Part shown: positions 51,819 through 61,594 of the stretch, piece after piece | How positions within the stretch are numbered: the first letter of the stretch is position 1 | How the letters are laid out: the number at the start of each line of letters is the position of its first letter | Origin: CAZMNY01 sp964567745 | GTDB lineage: Bacteria > Planctomycetota > Planctomycetia > Pirellulales > Pirellulaceae | Assembly (NCBI GenBank): GCA_964567745.1 | Contig: CAZMNY010000025.1 | Location: forward strand, 1-64,000 | DNA: 64,000 nt | Direction of reading: 5' to 3' | Notes under the pieces: model-generated | Database searches by the model: none | What the model saw: the letters and a program-made list of their open reading frames with translations, nothing else | Told to the model about the DNA's origin: nothing | Position numbers and translations under genes: made by a program

Positions 51819-53603
51819 TCAGAGGCTATCGAGAAACGCCAACAGGGCCGCGACCTCCTCAGCCGTCAATTCGCTTTGCAACTTGTGCTTGGCGACTTCC
51901 ACGACATCGGCGCCTCGATCGAACCGTCCGTCGTGAAAGAAGGAGACGCGGTGGGCGAATCCGCGAAGCGACGGCGGATTGAACTTGCGGTTGCCCGCCT
52001 TGTCGACAAGCTGCACGTCAAAGGTCCCGTCCGACGTGTAGAGCGGCCCGGCGTGACACTCGGCGCATCCCTGTTTCAGAAAGATTTCTCGTCCCTTTTG
52101 CACGATTGTGTTCGCGGCTTTTTTCATCTTGGGCGGCGGCTTCAAGCTTCGCAAATAGACGACCAGTTCATTGAGCCGTTCCGGTCTCAAAGCCGAGCCG
52201 TGCATGGTTGTCCGAATCGACTTTTGAACTTGAGCGGGAAGCGAATCCGCTTGGCCGTTCCAGCCCCACGGCCCAGTCTCGCTCACGCCTAACAGCGAAG
52301 GCGCTCGTTTTGCGGCACCGTACGCGTTGTCGCCCAACGTATCGGCGAGCACTCCGGCAGAATGTCCATCGGTATGGCAACTATGACAACTCATCCATCC
52401 GTCGTGAGAGAGCCTGGCGTCAAAGAAAAGTCGCTCGCCGCGATCTCGCGCGGTGAGCTTAGTCTGCGGACCTAATGAAATGGTTGAGGAGACCGTTCCG
52501 GTTTTCCAATCGATGACGCTAACGGAATCGTCGAACTGGTTCGCCACAAACAGCTCCTCGGCGACGCTAATGAGAGACGCCGGTCGATGGCCGACACGCA
52601 CTCGATGCCGATACGATCTTCCTTCAATCATCACTTCGTTGATTCCGGACAGTAGCACGGCGATCCGACCATCACTGTCGATCGCGACCGCGCCGGGATC
52701 GCCCGCGCCGTTGCCGACAAGCCCTTGAGCGTCGAGCCAGCTCTCCTTCATTGGGTCGAGTGATTCATCGAGCAGCCGCGAGATCTTGACGCCCCGAAGC
52801 GAATTGGCCATCAACAGGCCCCAGTGAACGGCGTCGCGATCACCCCAAAGTTTCGCATCGACCGACTGGTGAGTTAGCACAACCTCCGATTTGTCGGACG
52901 ACAGAGCCAGTCCGCGTATGTTATGCAGAGGCAGTTTTCGCGTCGTTCTGACAACGCCCTTGTCCGTTTCAATGATGGCGAGTCGCCCGCCAAAGGCGCT
53001 TGCAACAACGACACTTGGCACCGACACAGTTGTTTCGGACGGCGGCAGCGCGAGCAATTCACCCGGTGAGAAGTTGAGCGACACATGAGTCGTTCGGATC
53101 GCGCGTGCAAACTTGTCATCGAAGTGGACAATCGTGACTTGCCGCGACCATTTTGAACTGACGATGACTCGAGGCGGCGCTTCCGCGACGATCAAATGGC
53201 TAGGGTGTTTTGCGACAGCGGTGATCTTCCGAGTCGCCAAGTTCTTGCCCTCAAGCGAAACAAGGCAGAGTGAATGACGATCACCATCCAGCGCGAACAA
53301 ATTGGGCGACCCGGGACGTCGGGCAATCGAAACCAGTTTCGCCCCGAACTGATGCTCGGCAATCACACGATTTGATTCGCCGTCAATGACCGATAGAGAA
53401 TTGCTTCGGCGGTTTGCGACGACGACTCGACCGGGCAAGGCGACGAGTGCCGCAGGGCTGCGAATCGCCGCGCGTGGCTCGAACGGTTCTGCGCCCGCGA
53501 TCGGCGCCGTCAACGAAACCAAGGTCAGAAGGCACAGCGTCGCAAAGAACCCCTTCGACTGTCTGCGAAAACTCGCTGTGCCGATTGTCGATCGCATTGC
53601 CAT
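51819..53603 (-). CDS. Secreted di-heme cytochrome c-like protein with beta-propeller
   Basis: A 594-residue exported protein. A signal peptide is present (FFATLCLLTLVSLTAPIAGA). The first about 350 residues are YVTN-type beta-propeller repeats (GRVVVANRRSNSLSVIDGES, LFVANQFDDSVSVIDWKTG). The C-terminus has two heme-binding motifs, CHSCH near residue 404 and CAECH near 512, with CxxCH spacing. The second is followed by a Met-poor segment, so axial ligands cannot be set. Proteins of this type in planctomycetes accompany DUF1501/DUF1549 proteins. It lies 62 bases after the DUF1501 gene and is the last gene of the operon. Confidence 0.85.
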   Translation of the reverse strand: MAMRSTIGTASFRRQSKGFFATLCLLTLVSLTAPIAGAEPFEPRAAIRSPAALVALPGRVVVANRRSNSLSVIDGESNRVIAEHQFGAKLVSIARRPGSPNLFALDGDRHSLCLVSLEGKNLATRKITAVAKHPSHLIVAEAPPRVIVSSKWSRQVTIVHFDDKFARAIRTTHVSLNFSPGELLALPPSETTVSVPSVVVASAFGGRLAIIETDKGVVRTTRKLPLHNIRGLALSSDKSEVVLTHQSVDAKLWGDRDAVHWGLLMANSLRGVKISRLLDESLDPMKESWLDAQGLVGNGAGDPGAVAIDSDGRIAVLLSGINEVMIEGRSYRHRVRVGHRPASLISVAEELFVANQFDDSVSVIDWKTGTVSSTISLGPQTKLTARDRGERLFFDARLSHDGWMSCHSCHTDGHSAGVLADTLGDNAYGAAKRAPSLLGVSETGPWGWNGQADSLPAQVQKSIRTTMHGSALRPERLNELVVYLRSLKPPPKMKKAANTIVQKGREIFLKQGCAECHAGPLYTSDGTFDVQLVDKAGNRKFNPPSLRGFAHRVSFFHDGRFDRGADVVEVAKHKLQSELTAEEVAALLAFLDSL

Positions 53604-53665
53604 TCTCGATTTCGGGCAAGGGCTCGGTCCGTGAGCAGTGAGCGGGCCGTATCACGCGGCGGGCG

Positions 53666-55105
53666 TTAGTTTAACACGCCTTTGACAATTTCGCCGTGAA
53701 CATCGGTAATTCGATGTCGCCGTCCTTGATACTTATATGTGAGTCGTTTGTGATCGATGCCCAAGCAGTGCAGGATGGTCGCGTTGAGATCGTAAACTTC
53801 AACGGGATCGCGAGTGATATTGTAACTGTAGTCGTCGGTTTCGCCGTAGGTTAGCCCGGCCTTGACTCCGGCACCGGCCATCCAAATCGTGAAGCATCGC
53901 GGATGATGATCGCGGCCGTAGTCTTCCGCAGTCAACTTGCCTTGGCAATAAACCGTTCGACCAAACTCACCGCCCCAGACGACAAGCGTGTCATCGAGCA
54001 ATCCTCGCTGCCGCAAGTCCGTAATCAGCGCCGCACTGGCTCGGTCGGTGTCTTGGCACTGAATCGAGATTTTTTTCGGTAGCTGCAAGTGCTGATCCCA
54101 GCCGCGATGAAACAGCTGGACGAAGCGGACGTCTCGTTCGCACAGCCGGCGTGCGAGCAGACAGTTGTAGGCGAACGTCCCGGGCGTCGTGACATCGTCG
54201 CCGTACATCTTCAAGACGCTCTCGGGTTCCTTGGAGATGTCGGTCAATTCCGGGACCGAGGCTTGCATTCGGTAGGCCATTTCGTACTGAGCGATGCGCG
54301 AGGCAATTTCGGGATCGCCAGTGGCGTCGAGTTTCGCTTGATTCAGTTCGGCCAAATCATCCAAGAATCGTCGTCGCAGCTTGCGGCTGACGCCGGATGG
54401 ATTGGAGAGGAACAGAACAGGATCGCCAACGCCGCGAAATTTCACTCCCGCATATTGGGTCGGCAGAAAACCACTTCCCCACAGCCGGTCATAAAGAGGT
54501 TGTCCGCCGCTGCCAGAAACCATGGCGACGAATGCAGGCAGGTTTTTATTCGCATTGCCGAGCCCGTATGAGAGCCAAGCTCCCATGCTCGGTCGTCCCG
54601 CGAGTTGAGTGCCCGTTTGAAAAAACGTGATCGCCGGGTCGTGGTTAATCGCGTCGGTTCGCATCGACTTGATGAAACACAATTCGTCGGCGACTTTCGC
54701 CGTGTGCGGTAACAAACTGCTGACCCAGGCGCCGCTCTTACCGTGCTGAGCGAATTTGGAGGAAGAGGGCGCGACGGGAAAACTAGACTGTTTCGACGTC
54801 ATGCCGGTCAAGCGTTGTCCCTGCCGAATCGAGTCGGGTAATTCGGTCGCCCGGCGGTTGGCGAGCCCCGGTTTGTAGTCGAACAGGTCCATCTGAGACG
54901 GCGCGCCGGACTGAAACAGGTAGATCACCTTCTTGGCTCGGGGCCCAAAGTGCGGGAGTCCGCTGAGCCCGCCCGCCGATGGCGCTGCCTGGGACTCCTG
55001 ACCCAACAGAGTTGCCAGGGCCGCGACGCCGATGCCGGCGGCGCCGTGTCCAAAGAACTGGCGTCGAGTCTGTTCTAGCTGTCGGCTGGTTTCGGAACTG
55101 CTCAT
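53666..55105 (-). CDS. DUF1501 protein with Tat signal
   Basis: A 479-residue DUF1501-family protein, abundant in planctomycetes. The twin-Arg start (QTRRQFFGHGAAGIGVAALATL) predicts Tat export. The body has the DUF1501 alkaline-phosphatase-like fold signs (LFDYKPGLANRR, VVWGGEFGRT, DHHPRCFTIWMAGAGVK). DYSYNITRDPVEVYDLNATILHCLGID is the conserved C-terminus. The biochemical activity is unknown. Its start codon is one base beyond the stop of the upstream 1086-residue gene (TAG-C-ATG), so the two are translated from one message. Confidence 0.92.
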   Translation of the reverse strand: MSSSETSRQLEQTRRQFFGHGAAGIGVAALATLLGQESQAAPSAGGLSGLPHFGPRAKKVIYLFQSGAPSQMDLFDYKPGLANRRATELPDSIRQGQRLTGMTSKQSSFPVAPSSSKFAQHGKSGAWVSSLLPHTAKVADELCFIKSMRTDAINHDPAITFFQTGTQLAGRPSMGAWLSYGLGNANKNLPAFVAMVSGSGGQPLYDRLWGSGFLPTQYAGVKFRGVGDPVLFLSNPSGVSRKLRRRFLDDLAELNQAKLDATGDPEIASRIAQYEMAYRMQASVPELTDISKEPESVLKMYGDDVTTPGTFAYNCLLARRLCERDVRFVQLFHRGWDQHLQLPKKISIQCQDTDRASAALITDLRQRGLLDDTLVVWGGEFGRTVYCQGKLTAEDYGRDHHPRCFTIWMAGAGVKAGLTYGETDDYSYNITRDPVEVYDLNATILHCLGIDHKRLTYKYQGRRHRITDVHGEIVKGVLN

Positions 55106-55106
55106 G

Positions 55107-58100
55107 CTATTCCTTGTTAATAACTTCGTCGAGATTCAGAACCAGGCTCGCAGCCAGCGTGTAGGCAGCCAACTCGGCTTCGTCTATTCCTTCATCCAGC
55201 GGAAACTCACCCGTGGCGATCAGTTGTTTGGCCGCTTTCCGATCGGCGTCAAACTCATCGAAGAACCGCTTCCAGCTTCGCTCGAGCAGAGTCGCCTCGC
55301 GCTTGGTGGGCGCTCGCGAAGTCACCGTTCGGAATATAAATCGCAAACGATCTTTCGGCGTTTCACCTCCCACATGATGTGTGCGTTGGGCCAGCACTCG
55401 GGCGGCCTCGACAAACGAAACTTCATTCATCAGTGCGAGCGCCTGAAGCGGCGTGTTTGTTCGAGAGCGCTTGACCGTGCACGCCTCGCGCGGCGGCGCG
55501 TCGAGCGTCGACATGGTCGGCGGTGCCACGGTTCGTTTCCAGTAGGTGTACATACTGCGACGATACAAATCTTCGCCGTGCGATTGGTCGTATTCGGTGT
55601 CTGTCGCGATCTCTTTCCAAAGGCCGTCTGGCTGGTACGGCCGAACCGAAGGACCTCCAACTTGCCGGGTCAGCAAACCGCTAATCGCCAACACTTGATC
55701 ACGCACCGACTCGGCCGCGAGTCGGAAGCGGGCGCCGCGAGAGAGCAGGCGGTTGTCGGGGTCGGCCGCCCGTTTCTCCGCCGATGCAACAGACGACTGC
55801 CGATAGGTCGCGCTCATCACGATCAACTTGTGTAGATGCTTCACGTCCCAACCCGATCGAATGAACTCGGTCGCGAGCCAGTCGAGCAACTCGGGATGGC
55901 TCGGACGAGCGCCTTGAATTCCAAAGTCTTCGCTCGTCTCTACAAGTCCGACGCCAAAGTACATCTGCCAGATTCGGTTGACCGTCACGCGGGCGGTCAA
56001 TGGGTTCTTGCGATTGACGAGCCAGCGAGCGAATTCGAGTCGGTTGCGAGGTGCTGCGACGCCGCTCGTCTGAAACACGTCCGGAATCCCGGGACTCACC
56101 GCCTTGCCCGGCTTGTCGTACTGCCCACGGATCAAGATACGGGTCTCACGACCCTCCTGCGACTCCTGCATCACCATCAGCGTCGGGACGGATTCGACCA
56201 ACTTCTTCTTGTCGGCTCGCAATGAATTGAGCTCAGCGTGCAGCTTCCTTATTTCTTTCGAAGCGTGGCGCCGAAGAAAGTAGGTTCGTAGTTTATGAGC
56301 TTGACCCTCGGTCCGCTTCTTTGCCTCGAGCGCGACAATCGAATTCAGCGAGTCGGACGCGGCAATGATCGAAACCGCGCGCGGCGAGACGTTTCGCGAA
56401 TAGATCCGCACGTCGTCGATCGCACCTCGAAATGCAGCACTTCCGCCGCCGATGCGCACAGGCTGATCTTTGGCGGCAAATGTTTGGTTGATGAAGTCTT
56501 GCTTGACGGCCAGCTTGGCTTGCTTGCCGTTCAAATAGATTCGTAAACCGGTCGGCTCTCGCGAACCGTCGTAGACTGCGGCGACATGGGTCCACTCGTT
56601 CAAGCGAATTGCGGACTGCGTCTCGACTCGAATGGAATCGTCGAGCCAGCGTTTGACCAAGTTGAATTGAACTCGGGCTTCATGCAACTCGAGCGCGTAT
56701 CCGTCGCCTTGCGATTCGGGTTTCATTCTCGAGACGATCGTCCCTGTCGCCGATTCGGGTCGTATCCAGGCCGAGATTGTGAACGGCTCGAAATAACTGA
56801 AGTCGGCGAAATCGCCCGCGTCCAAGTGCGTCGAACCATCGAATTGAGCGGCGCTGCCGATCTGACCGGGAACGAAAGTGACCTTGCCTCCGACCGGCTT
56901 GGCGGGCGTCTCACGTTTTGCTGAGTTCAAATTCTTGTCGAAGCCGAATTGAGCGACGAGCCCGTATCGCGCGACCGTTTGGGCTTTCGATAAGTCGTCT
57001 TTGCCTTCGCCACGGCTAACCTTCGACTCCCATTCCTGCTGCTCGAGGGCCAACCTCGGTTCGGCTTTGAGCACAGCGTCTTGAGCTCGCTTGAGGTGAA
57101 AATCTAACTCGGCGAGGCTGGTGATTTGCTTCTTAGTCGGTGCCTTAATAAAGGGCGGCGAATTGCCTTCCTTCACCGCTCGCCCAAACTCGGGGACATT
57201 GTTAAAGTAGGCGAAGACTCGGTAAAAATCGTTTTGCTTGAGCGGGTCGTACTTGTGATCGTGGCAACGGCAACAACTGAGCGTTAGGCCCAGCCAAACC
57301 GTGGCCGTCGTGTCGACGCGATCGACGACGTATTCGACCTGAAATTCATCGGCGATGATTCCGCCTTCCGCATTGCCTCGGTGGTTTCGATTGAACGCCG
57401 AAGCGACCAGGTGATTTAGCCGCCGCTCGTTGCGAATCAATTGGCCTCGCCATGCCGACTCGTAGTCGACTCCTTTTGTCTGCCGCGACGGTTTGTCGAG
57501 CAGATCGCCCGCGACTTGCTCAATCGTGAACTGATCAAATGGCATGTTGTTATTGAACGACTCAATGACCCAATCGCGCCAACGCCACATGCTGCGCGGA
57601 CCGTCATTCTGGTATCCGCTGGTGTCGGCGTAACGAGATGCATCGAGCCAGGCGAGCGCCATGTGCTCGCCATAGTGAGGCGAGTCGAGAAGGCGGGTGA
57701 CGAGCGACTCGTAGGCGTCGGGTGATTCGTCAGCTAGGAAGGCGTCGACTTGCTTTAATGTTGGCGGAAGTCCCGTGAGATCTAAACTCAAGCGGCGAAT
57801 CAACGCAGCTCGCCCGGCCGACTCTTCCGGTGCGAGTCTTTCTCGCTTTAATCTGGCGAGCACAAAATCGTCGATTGCGTTGCGGCGCCAGTTGGACTTC
57901 GGATCGCGTGGCGGAGTCGTTCGGACGGGCGGCGAAAACGCCCAATGTTGGCGCCAGGGCGCACCCTGCTTAATCCAACGTCGCAGTTTCGACATCTGAG
58001 ACTTGCTAAGTCGCGCGCCCGATTCGGGTGGCGGCATCACCGAGTCCGCATCGGTTGAAGCAATCCGCGCTAGAAGCTCACTCCTCTTGACGTCGCCAGG

Positions 58101-58367
58101 CACGATCGCCCGATGGCCGCCCAAATCAGCCAGCGCGCCTTCTTTCGTGTCCAGTCGCAAATCCGAGTCGCGCTTCGTTTCGTCAGGACCATGGCACTTG
58201 AAACACGCGTCCGCCAGGATCGGCTGAATGTCTCGGCTGAAATCGAGCTTGCTCGTTCGGCTCTCCGGCTCAACCGCCAACACCACTCCGCTCCAACTTG
58301 CGAACAACGCGGACGACGTTGTTAGGCAGATCGCGGCCAAACGCATTCTCGTGTGTTGCATCATCAC
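55107..58367 (-). CDS. PSCyt1-DUF1549-LamG-DUF1553 protein
   Basis: A 1086-residue exported protein with the planctomycete-specific multidomain layout. A signal peptide is at the start. A cytochrome-like PSCyt1 domain carries CFKCHGPDETKRDSDLRLD near residue 55. DUF1549 (about 130-360) includes LDASRYADTSGYQND. A LamG/concanavalin-type domain spans about 480-650 (LVAQFGFDKNLNSA, FTISAWIRPESATG). DUF1553 (about 770-1030) includes NRIWQMYFGVGLVETSEDFG and LHKLIVMSATYRQSS. CxxCH indicates heme attachment. Homologues are proposed to act in polysaccharide degradation or redox processes, but no reaction is proven. It is first in the operon with DUF1501 and a cytochrome. Confidence 0.93.
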   Translation of the reverse strand: MMMQHTRMRLAAICLTTSSALFASWSGVVLAVEPESRTSKLDFSRDIQPILADACFKCHGPDETKRDSDLRLDTKEGALADLGGHRAIVPGDVKRSELLARIASTDADSVMPPPESGARLSKSQMSKLRRWIKQGAPWRQHWAFSPPVRTTPPRDPKSNWRRNAIDDFVLARLKRERLAPEESAGRAALIRRLSLDLTGLPPTLKQVDAFLADESPDAYESLVTRLLDSPHYGEHMALAWLDASRYADTSGYQNDGPRSMWRWRDWVIESFNNNMPFDQFTIEQVAGDLLDKPSRQTKGVDYESAWRGQLIRNERRLNHLVASAFNRNHRGNAEGGIIADEFQVEYVVDRVDTTATVWLGLTLSCCRCHDHKYDPLKQNDFYRVFAYFNNVPEFGRAVKEGNSPPFIKAPTKKQITSLAELDFHLKRAQDAVLKAEPRLALEQQEWESKVSRGEGKDDLSKAQTVARYGLVAQFGFDKNLNSAKRETPAKPVGGKVTFVPGQIGSAAQFDGSTHLDAGDFADFSYFEPFTISAWIRPESATGTIVSRMKPESQGDGYALELHEARVQFNLVKRWLDDSIRVETQSAIRLNEWTHVAAVYDGSREPTGLRIYLNGKQAKLAVKQDFINQTFAAKDQPVRIGGGSAAFRGAIDDVRIYSRNVSPRAVSIIAASDSLNSIVALEAKKRTEGQAHKLRTYFLRRHASKEIRKLHAELNSLRADKKKLVESVPTLMVMQESQEGRETRILIRGQYDKPGKAVSPGIPDVFQTSGVAAPRNRLEFARWLVNRKNPLTARVTVNRIWQMYFGVGLVETSEDFGIQGARPSHPELLDWLATEFIRSGWDVKHLHKLIVMSATYRQSSVASAEKRAADPDNRLLSRGARFRLAAESVRDQVLAISGLLTRQVGGPSVRPYQPDGLWKEIATDTEYDQSHGEDLYRRSMYTYWKRTVAPPTMSTLDAPPREACTVKRSRTNTPLQALALMNEVSFVEAARVLAQRTHHVGGETPKDRLRFIFRTVTSRAPTKREATLLERSWKRFFDEFDADRKAAKQLIATGEFPLDEGIDEAELAAYTLAASLVLNLDEVINKE

Positions 58368-58834
58368 GATGTCGCCTTACGTCTGAGCATCGGTGGGGAG
58401 GGATGCGTGTCGGCTCGCCGGAATGAGTCCCAGCTGTGGAGGCTCATTTTGCCATGCCAGAACGGCGGATGCCACTGTTTCGCCACGAGGGCAATGGTGT
58501 CGGGTGTTGCGAGCCGGCACGTAGCTGTGAGCCTGATTCACCGGTACGACCCCAACGAGCAAGGGCAACGACATGCCAAGTCGCTTAACCCGCTGCCGCA
58601 GGCAAGGTGATCAAAGTTCAATCGCGATTCCATTGCGGCTGGAATGCTGGAAGCCCCAGCCACGACAAGCAACGTCATTTAACCCGCATCCGAATAACCG
58701 CCGAATTTCTTGAAAAAACTCCATTTCTTCTGCAAGATCGAGCCGACCACGCGTACCTGATCTCGAATCGGCCGCTTTCCCTAGCGCCGGTCACGTCATG
58801 TGGAACAGATCCTATTCTTGGTTCGGAGAAGAAG
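58368..58834. other. Divergent region with three repeat elements
   Basis: No gene seen in 467 bases. It holds the 'ATTCACCGGTAC' + 'GACCCCAACGAGC' repeat (58536-58560), copy 3 of the 25-bp repeat (58583-58607) and a GCGGCTGGAATGCTGGAAGC / CCCAGCCAC element at about 58631-58661. Promoters for both neighbours must lie here. Confidence 0.6.
58583..58607. repeat. Dispersed 25-bp repeat, copy 3 of 3
   Basis: Begins GCTTAACCCGCTGCC and ends GCAGGCAAGG. Two differences from copies 1 and 2. Confidence 0.8.
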
Positions 58835-60775
58835 ATGAAGCCTCACAAAGCTCGACGAAGTCGAAAGTCCCGCCACCCGTCCGTCTTCCGTCGACTCGGA
58901 CAAGGGCTGGAAAAGTTGGAGGGACGCCGGTTACTTGCCGGCGACATCGGGGAGGCGCTAGTGGGGCCTGTTGAAACGGACGCGTCGGAGGCGGAACGCA
59001 CGGTGTTCGCGCGAATCGTCAATGGTCAGCAGACCGACAAGTTCGAAGCGGTCGGCATCGTCAACGACGGTTGCACCGGCACGTTGATCGCTCCCAACGT
59101 TGTTCTTACCGCTGGTCATTGCGTTGAGAATTACGATGGCGGATTCATGGGCGACAAGGATGGCACGTTTGAGGTGAACGGCCAGAGCTATACGACGACT
59201 TCGGTCGTTGCTCATCACGACTATGACGGCGCCGCGATCGGCTCGGACCATGCGAACGACATCGCCATCATGGTTCTCGACCAAAACGTCGCGGGCGTCG
59301 AGCCGATTGAGATTAATCGCACCGTACCTTACGTCGGCCAAACGTTGACGCTTGTCGGCTTCGGCGGCGGCGGAACAGGCGATGCAGGACATAACGGCGA
59401 CTTCGGCACGAAGCGAGTCGGCGAGACCCCGATCGATTTCGTCTCGAGCACGCTCGTCTCTTGGAACTTTGATAACAACAGCGAATCGAATACCGCGCCA
59501 GGCGATTCGGGCGGACCCGCGCTGATCGATCTCGACGGCGTCTTCTATGTCGCTGGAGTCACTTCGGGCGGCGACAAAGATGATGCCGGGATCGGCGACC
59601 ATTCGTTCGATACGCGAGTTGACGTCTACACCGACTGGATCGACGCCTTCCTTTCCGGCGACCCCAATCCGAACCCGAATCCTGACCCCGATCCGACGCC
59701 CGACCCCGACCCAAACCCTGATCCCGGTGATACAAACCCGTCAGGCGACGATCACGTCGATCAAGTTGGCGACGACGCGACACTGATCGCAATCGAAGAC
59801 GGATTCGGATTCATCGACGCCTGGCTCGAAACGCTCGGCGATCATGACGCGTTTCAATTCAGTATCGATCAGAGCGAGACCGTTGAACTCGACCTGTTCA
59901 GCTGGGACGGCGACCTCGACACCCACCTGGCCCTGTTCGACGAAGATGGCGAATTGATTGCCGAAGACGCGGAGCTCGGCGACAGCCAGATCGTAATCGA
60001 ACTCGATGCCGGGCTCTATTATGCCGTTGCCGGTGCCGTCGACGATCAGTCGGATGGAGAATACGGCCTAGACATCTACGTCGGCGACGGCCTTGGCTGC
60101 GACTGGGGCGAAGAAGACTGGGGCGAAGAAGACTGGGGAGATGAAGACTGGGGTGAAGAGGATTGGGGTGAAGAGGATTGGGGCGAAGAGGATTGGGGCG
60201 AAGAAAACGGCGATGAAGGTGACTGGAGTGAAGGTGACTGGAGTGAAGAAGATTGGGACGAGGGCGATGGTGCTGAAGACGCAATCGAGGAAACGGAACT
60301 CGACCCGTCGGCCGAGGCCGACTCGTTTGAACATTGCGATGTGAATTCCGACTCGACGGTCAACGCGATGGACGTCTTTTCCATCCTCAGCGTCATCTTG
60401 GAGGGCGAAGGGTTCAGCGTTGACGCGACGGCCGAATCTCAATCGATGGATGTCACCGGCGATGGTCGGATCAATCCGCAAGACGCGATGCGAGTGATCA
60501 ACTTCCTTGTCGATCAATCAATGATGCTTGAGGTTGGAGACGCCGAAGGGGAGGCGATCGATACGGCGGGCGAACCGTCGAACCTGACCCAAGCCGCTGA
60601 CGCTCGAAGTCTGCCGCTTGTCACCGGATCTGTCGACTCGCTCGAGACGGCGGCCCCGCGTTCGCGGCCAGTGGCGATGGCGCCGGTTAACGATGTGGAC
60701 GGGATGATGCGAGTTGAATCAACCTGGGCGGACCACCACGTCGACGACGAGCTGCTCGACCTGTTGGTCAGCTAA
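58835..60775 (+). CDS. Secreted trypsin-like protease with PPC, acidic Trp repeat and dockerin-like end
   Basis: A 646-residue protein from the Met at 58835, supported by GGAGAA upstream. The basic N-terminus KLEGRRLLAGD matches the planctomycete 'LExRxLLA' type leader. The trypsin domain (about 60-275) has His95 in LTAGHC, Asp142 in NDIAIMVLD and Ser225 in PGDSGGP. An Asn/Asp/Pro linker (PNPNPDPDPTPDPDP) follows, then a PPC-like beta domain (about 305-415). Next is a tract of WGEED-type repeats (about 423-475), and then dockerin-like calcium repeats (CDVNSDSTVNAMDVFSIL near 500 and MDVTGDGRINPQDAMRVINF near 545). Likely secreted or cell-surface. The acidic Trp tract is unusual. Confidence 0.87.
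   Translation: MKPHKARRSRKSRHPSVFRRLGQGLEKLEGRRLLAGDIGEALVGPVETDASEAERTVFARIVNGQQTDKFEAVGIVNDGCTGTLIAPNVVLTAGHCVENYDGGFMGDKDGTFEVNGQSYTTTSVVAHHDYDGAAIGSDHANDIAIMVLDQNVAGVEPIEINRTVPYVGQTLTLVGFGGGGTGDAGHNGDFGTKRVGETPIDFVSSTLVSWNFDNNSESNTAPGDSGGPALIDLDGVFYVAGVTSGGDKDDAGIGDHSFDTRVDVYTDWIDAFLSGDPNPNPNPDPDPTPDPDPNPDPGDTNPSGDDHVDQVGDDATLIAIEDGFGFIDAWLETLGDHDAFQFSIDQSETVELDLFSWDGDLDTHLALFDEDGELIAEDAELGDSQIVIELDAGLYYAVAGAVDDQSDGEYGLDIYVGDGLGCDWGEEDWGEEDWGDEDWGEEDWGEEDWGEEDWGEENGDEGDWSEGDWSEEDWDEGDGAEDAIEETELDPSAEADSFEHCDVNSDSTVNAMDVFSILSVILEGEGFSVDATAESQSMDVTGDGRINPQDAMRVINFLVDQSMMLEVGDAEGEAIDTAGEPSNLTQAADARSLPLVTGSVDSLETAAPRSRPVAMAPVNDVDGMMRVESTWADHHVDDELLDLLVS
60101..60271 (+). repeat. 15-bp tandem repeat array inside the protease gene
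   Basis: The unit GACTGGGGCGAAGAA repeats about 7 times with few differences (GATTGGGGTGAAGAG variants), then passes into the related GGTGACTGGAGTGAA. It encodes DWGEE and EGDWS units. Synonymous third-base changes are frequent, so the repeats are not freshly expanded. Confidence 0.9.
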
Positions 60776-60955
60776 TCGACGGCCTTGTCCTCACATTCTG
60801 GCGGGCGCAGCTCTCATGACGAACCGAACGTTATGCGGCCGCGCTCGCCAGATTTCTTCATACGAACATCAAGAGAGTAGAATAAAGACGCCCTTCAGCC
60901 GTGACTGGAAGCTTTCCAATCTCCTCGCACCTATTGCTCAAACTGTGTTCGTGCC

Positions 60956-61594
60956 ATGGCGTACCGCTCAGACAATGCGACCAGCGCAACCTTGCTTCTT
61001 CGCCTTCGCGATCTCGACGATGAAGAGGCTTGGAACGAATTTGTTTTGCGTTATACGAGTCATCTTTATCGATGGTGCAGAGAGCACGGTTTGCAGGAGT
61101 CGGACGCCAGCGACGTCACTCAAGACGTTTTGACCAAGTTGGTCACAGCCATGCGTAGTTTCGAATACGACCCGAGGCGTGGGAGTTTTCGCGGCTGGCT
61201 CAAGACCGTGACGCGCAATGCGGTCCGCGACCTGGGGCGACGATGGCGCGCCGGCGTGGGAACAGGCGACACGCAATGCAATCGTTTTCTCAACGAAATA
61301 AGCGGGCCGGAACCGCTGTCAGAACTCGCGTCAGAAATCGAATCGCAATACGAGTTTGAGTTGTTGGCGGAGGCGGAGAGCCGAGTCAAATTGCGAGTGA
61401 AGCCGGAGACGTGGACGGCGTATCGAATGACTGCCATCGATCAGCTGGCGTCAACCGAAGTCGCGCGTTCATTGGGCATTACGATTTCCGCCGTCTACGT
61501 CGCCAAGTCGCGAGTCATCAAGTTGCTGCGTGAAGAAGTTTCTCGGTTGGATCCAGGTTCGATGAATGGGAATGCGAGAGAGGACGACAAATGA
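60956..61594 (+). CDS. ECF-family RNA polymerase sigma factor
   Basis: A 212-residue sigma-70-like factor with regions 2 and 4 only. Region 2 is near residues 15-85 (AWNEFVLRYTSHLYRWCREH, ASDVTQDVLTKLVTAM, GWLKTVTRNAVRDLGRR). Region 4 is near 145-195 (WTAYRMTAIDQLASTEVARSL, ISAVYVAKSRVIKLLREEV). It matches the planctomycete ECF subgroup that pairs with Ser/Thr kinases. The stop codon overlaps the start of the kinase gene (ATGA), so the two are translationally coupled. The regulon and signal are unknown. No autoregulatory promoter motif could be confirmed. Confidence 0.9.
   Translation: MAYRSDNATSATLLLRLRDLDDEEAWNEFVLRYTSHLYRWCREHGLQESDASDVTQDVLTKLVTAMRSFEYDPRRGSFRGWLKTVTRNAVRDLGRRWRAGVGTGDTQCNRFLNEISGPEPLSELASEIESQYEFELLAEAESRVKLRVKPETWTAYRMTAIDQLASTEVARSLGITISAVYVAKSRVIKLLREEVSRLDPGSMNGNAREDDK

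Noticed and set aside
60068..60517. Minus-strand frames over the WGEED repeat
   Set aside because: Repetitive antisense translations (SPQSS and TPVF repeats) of a clear plus-strand coding repeat.
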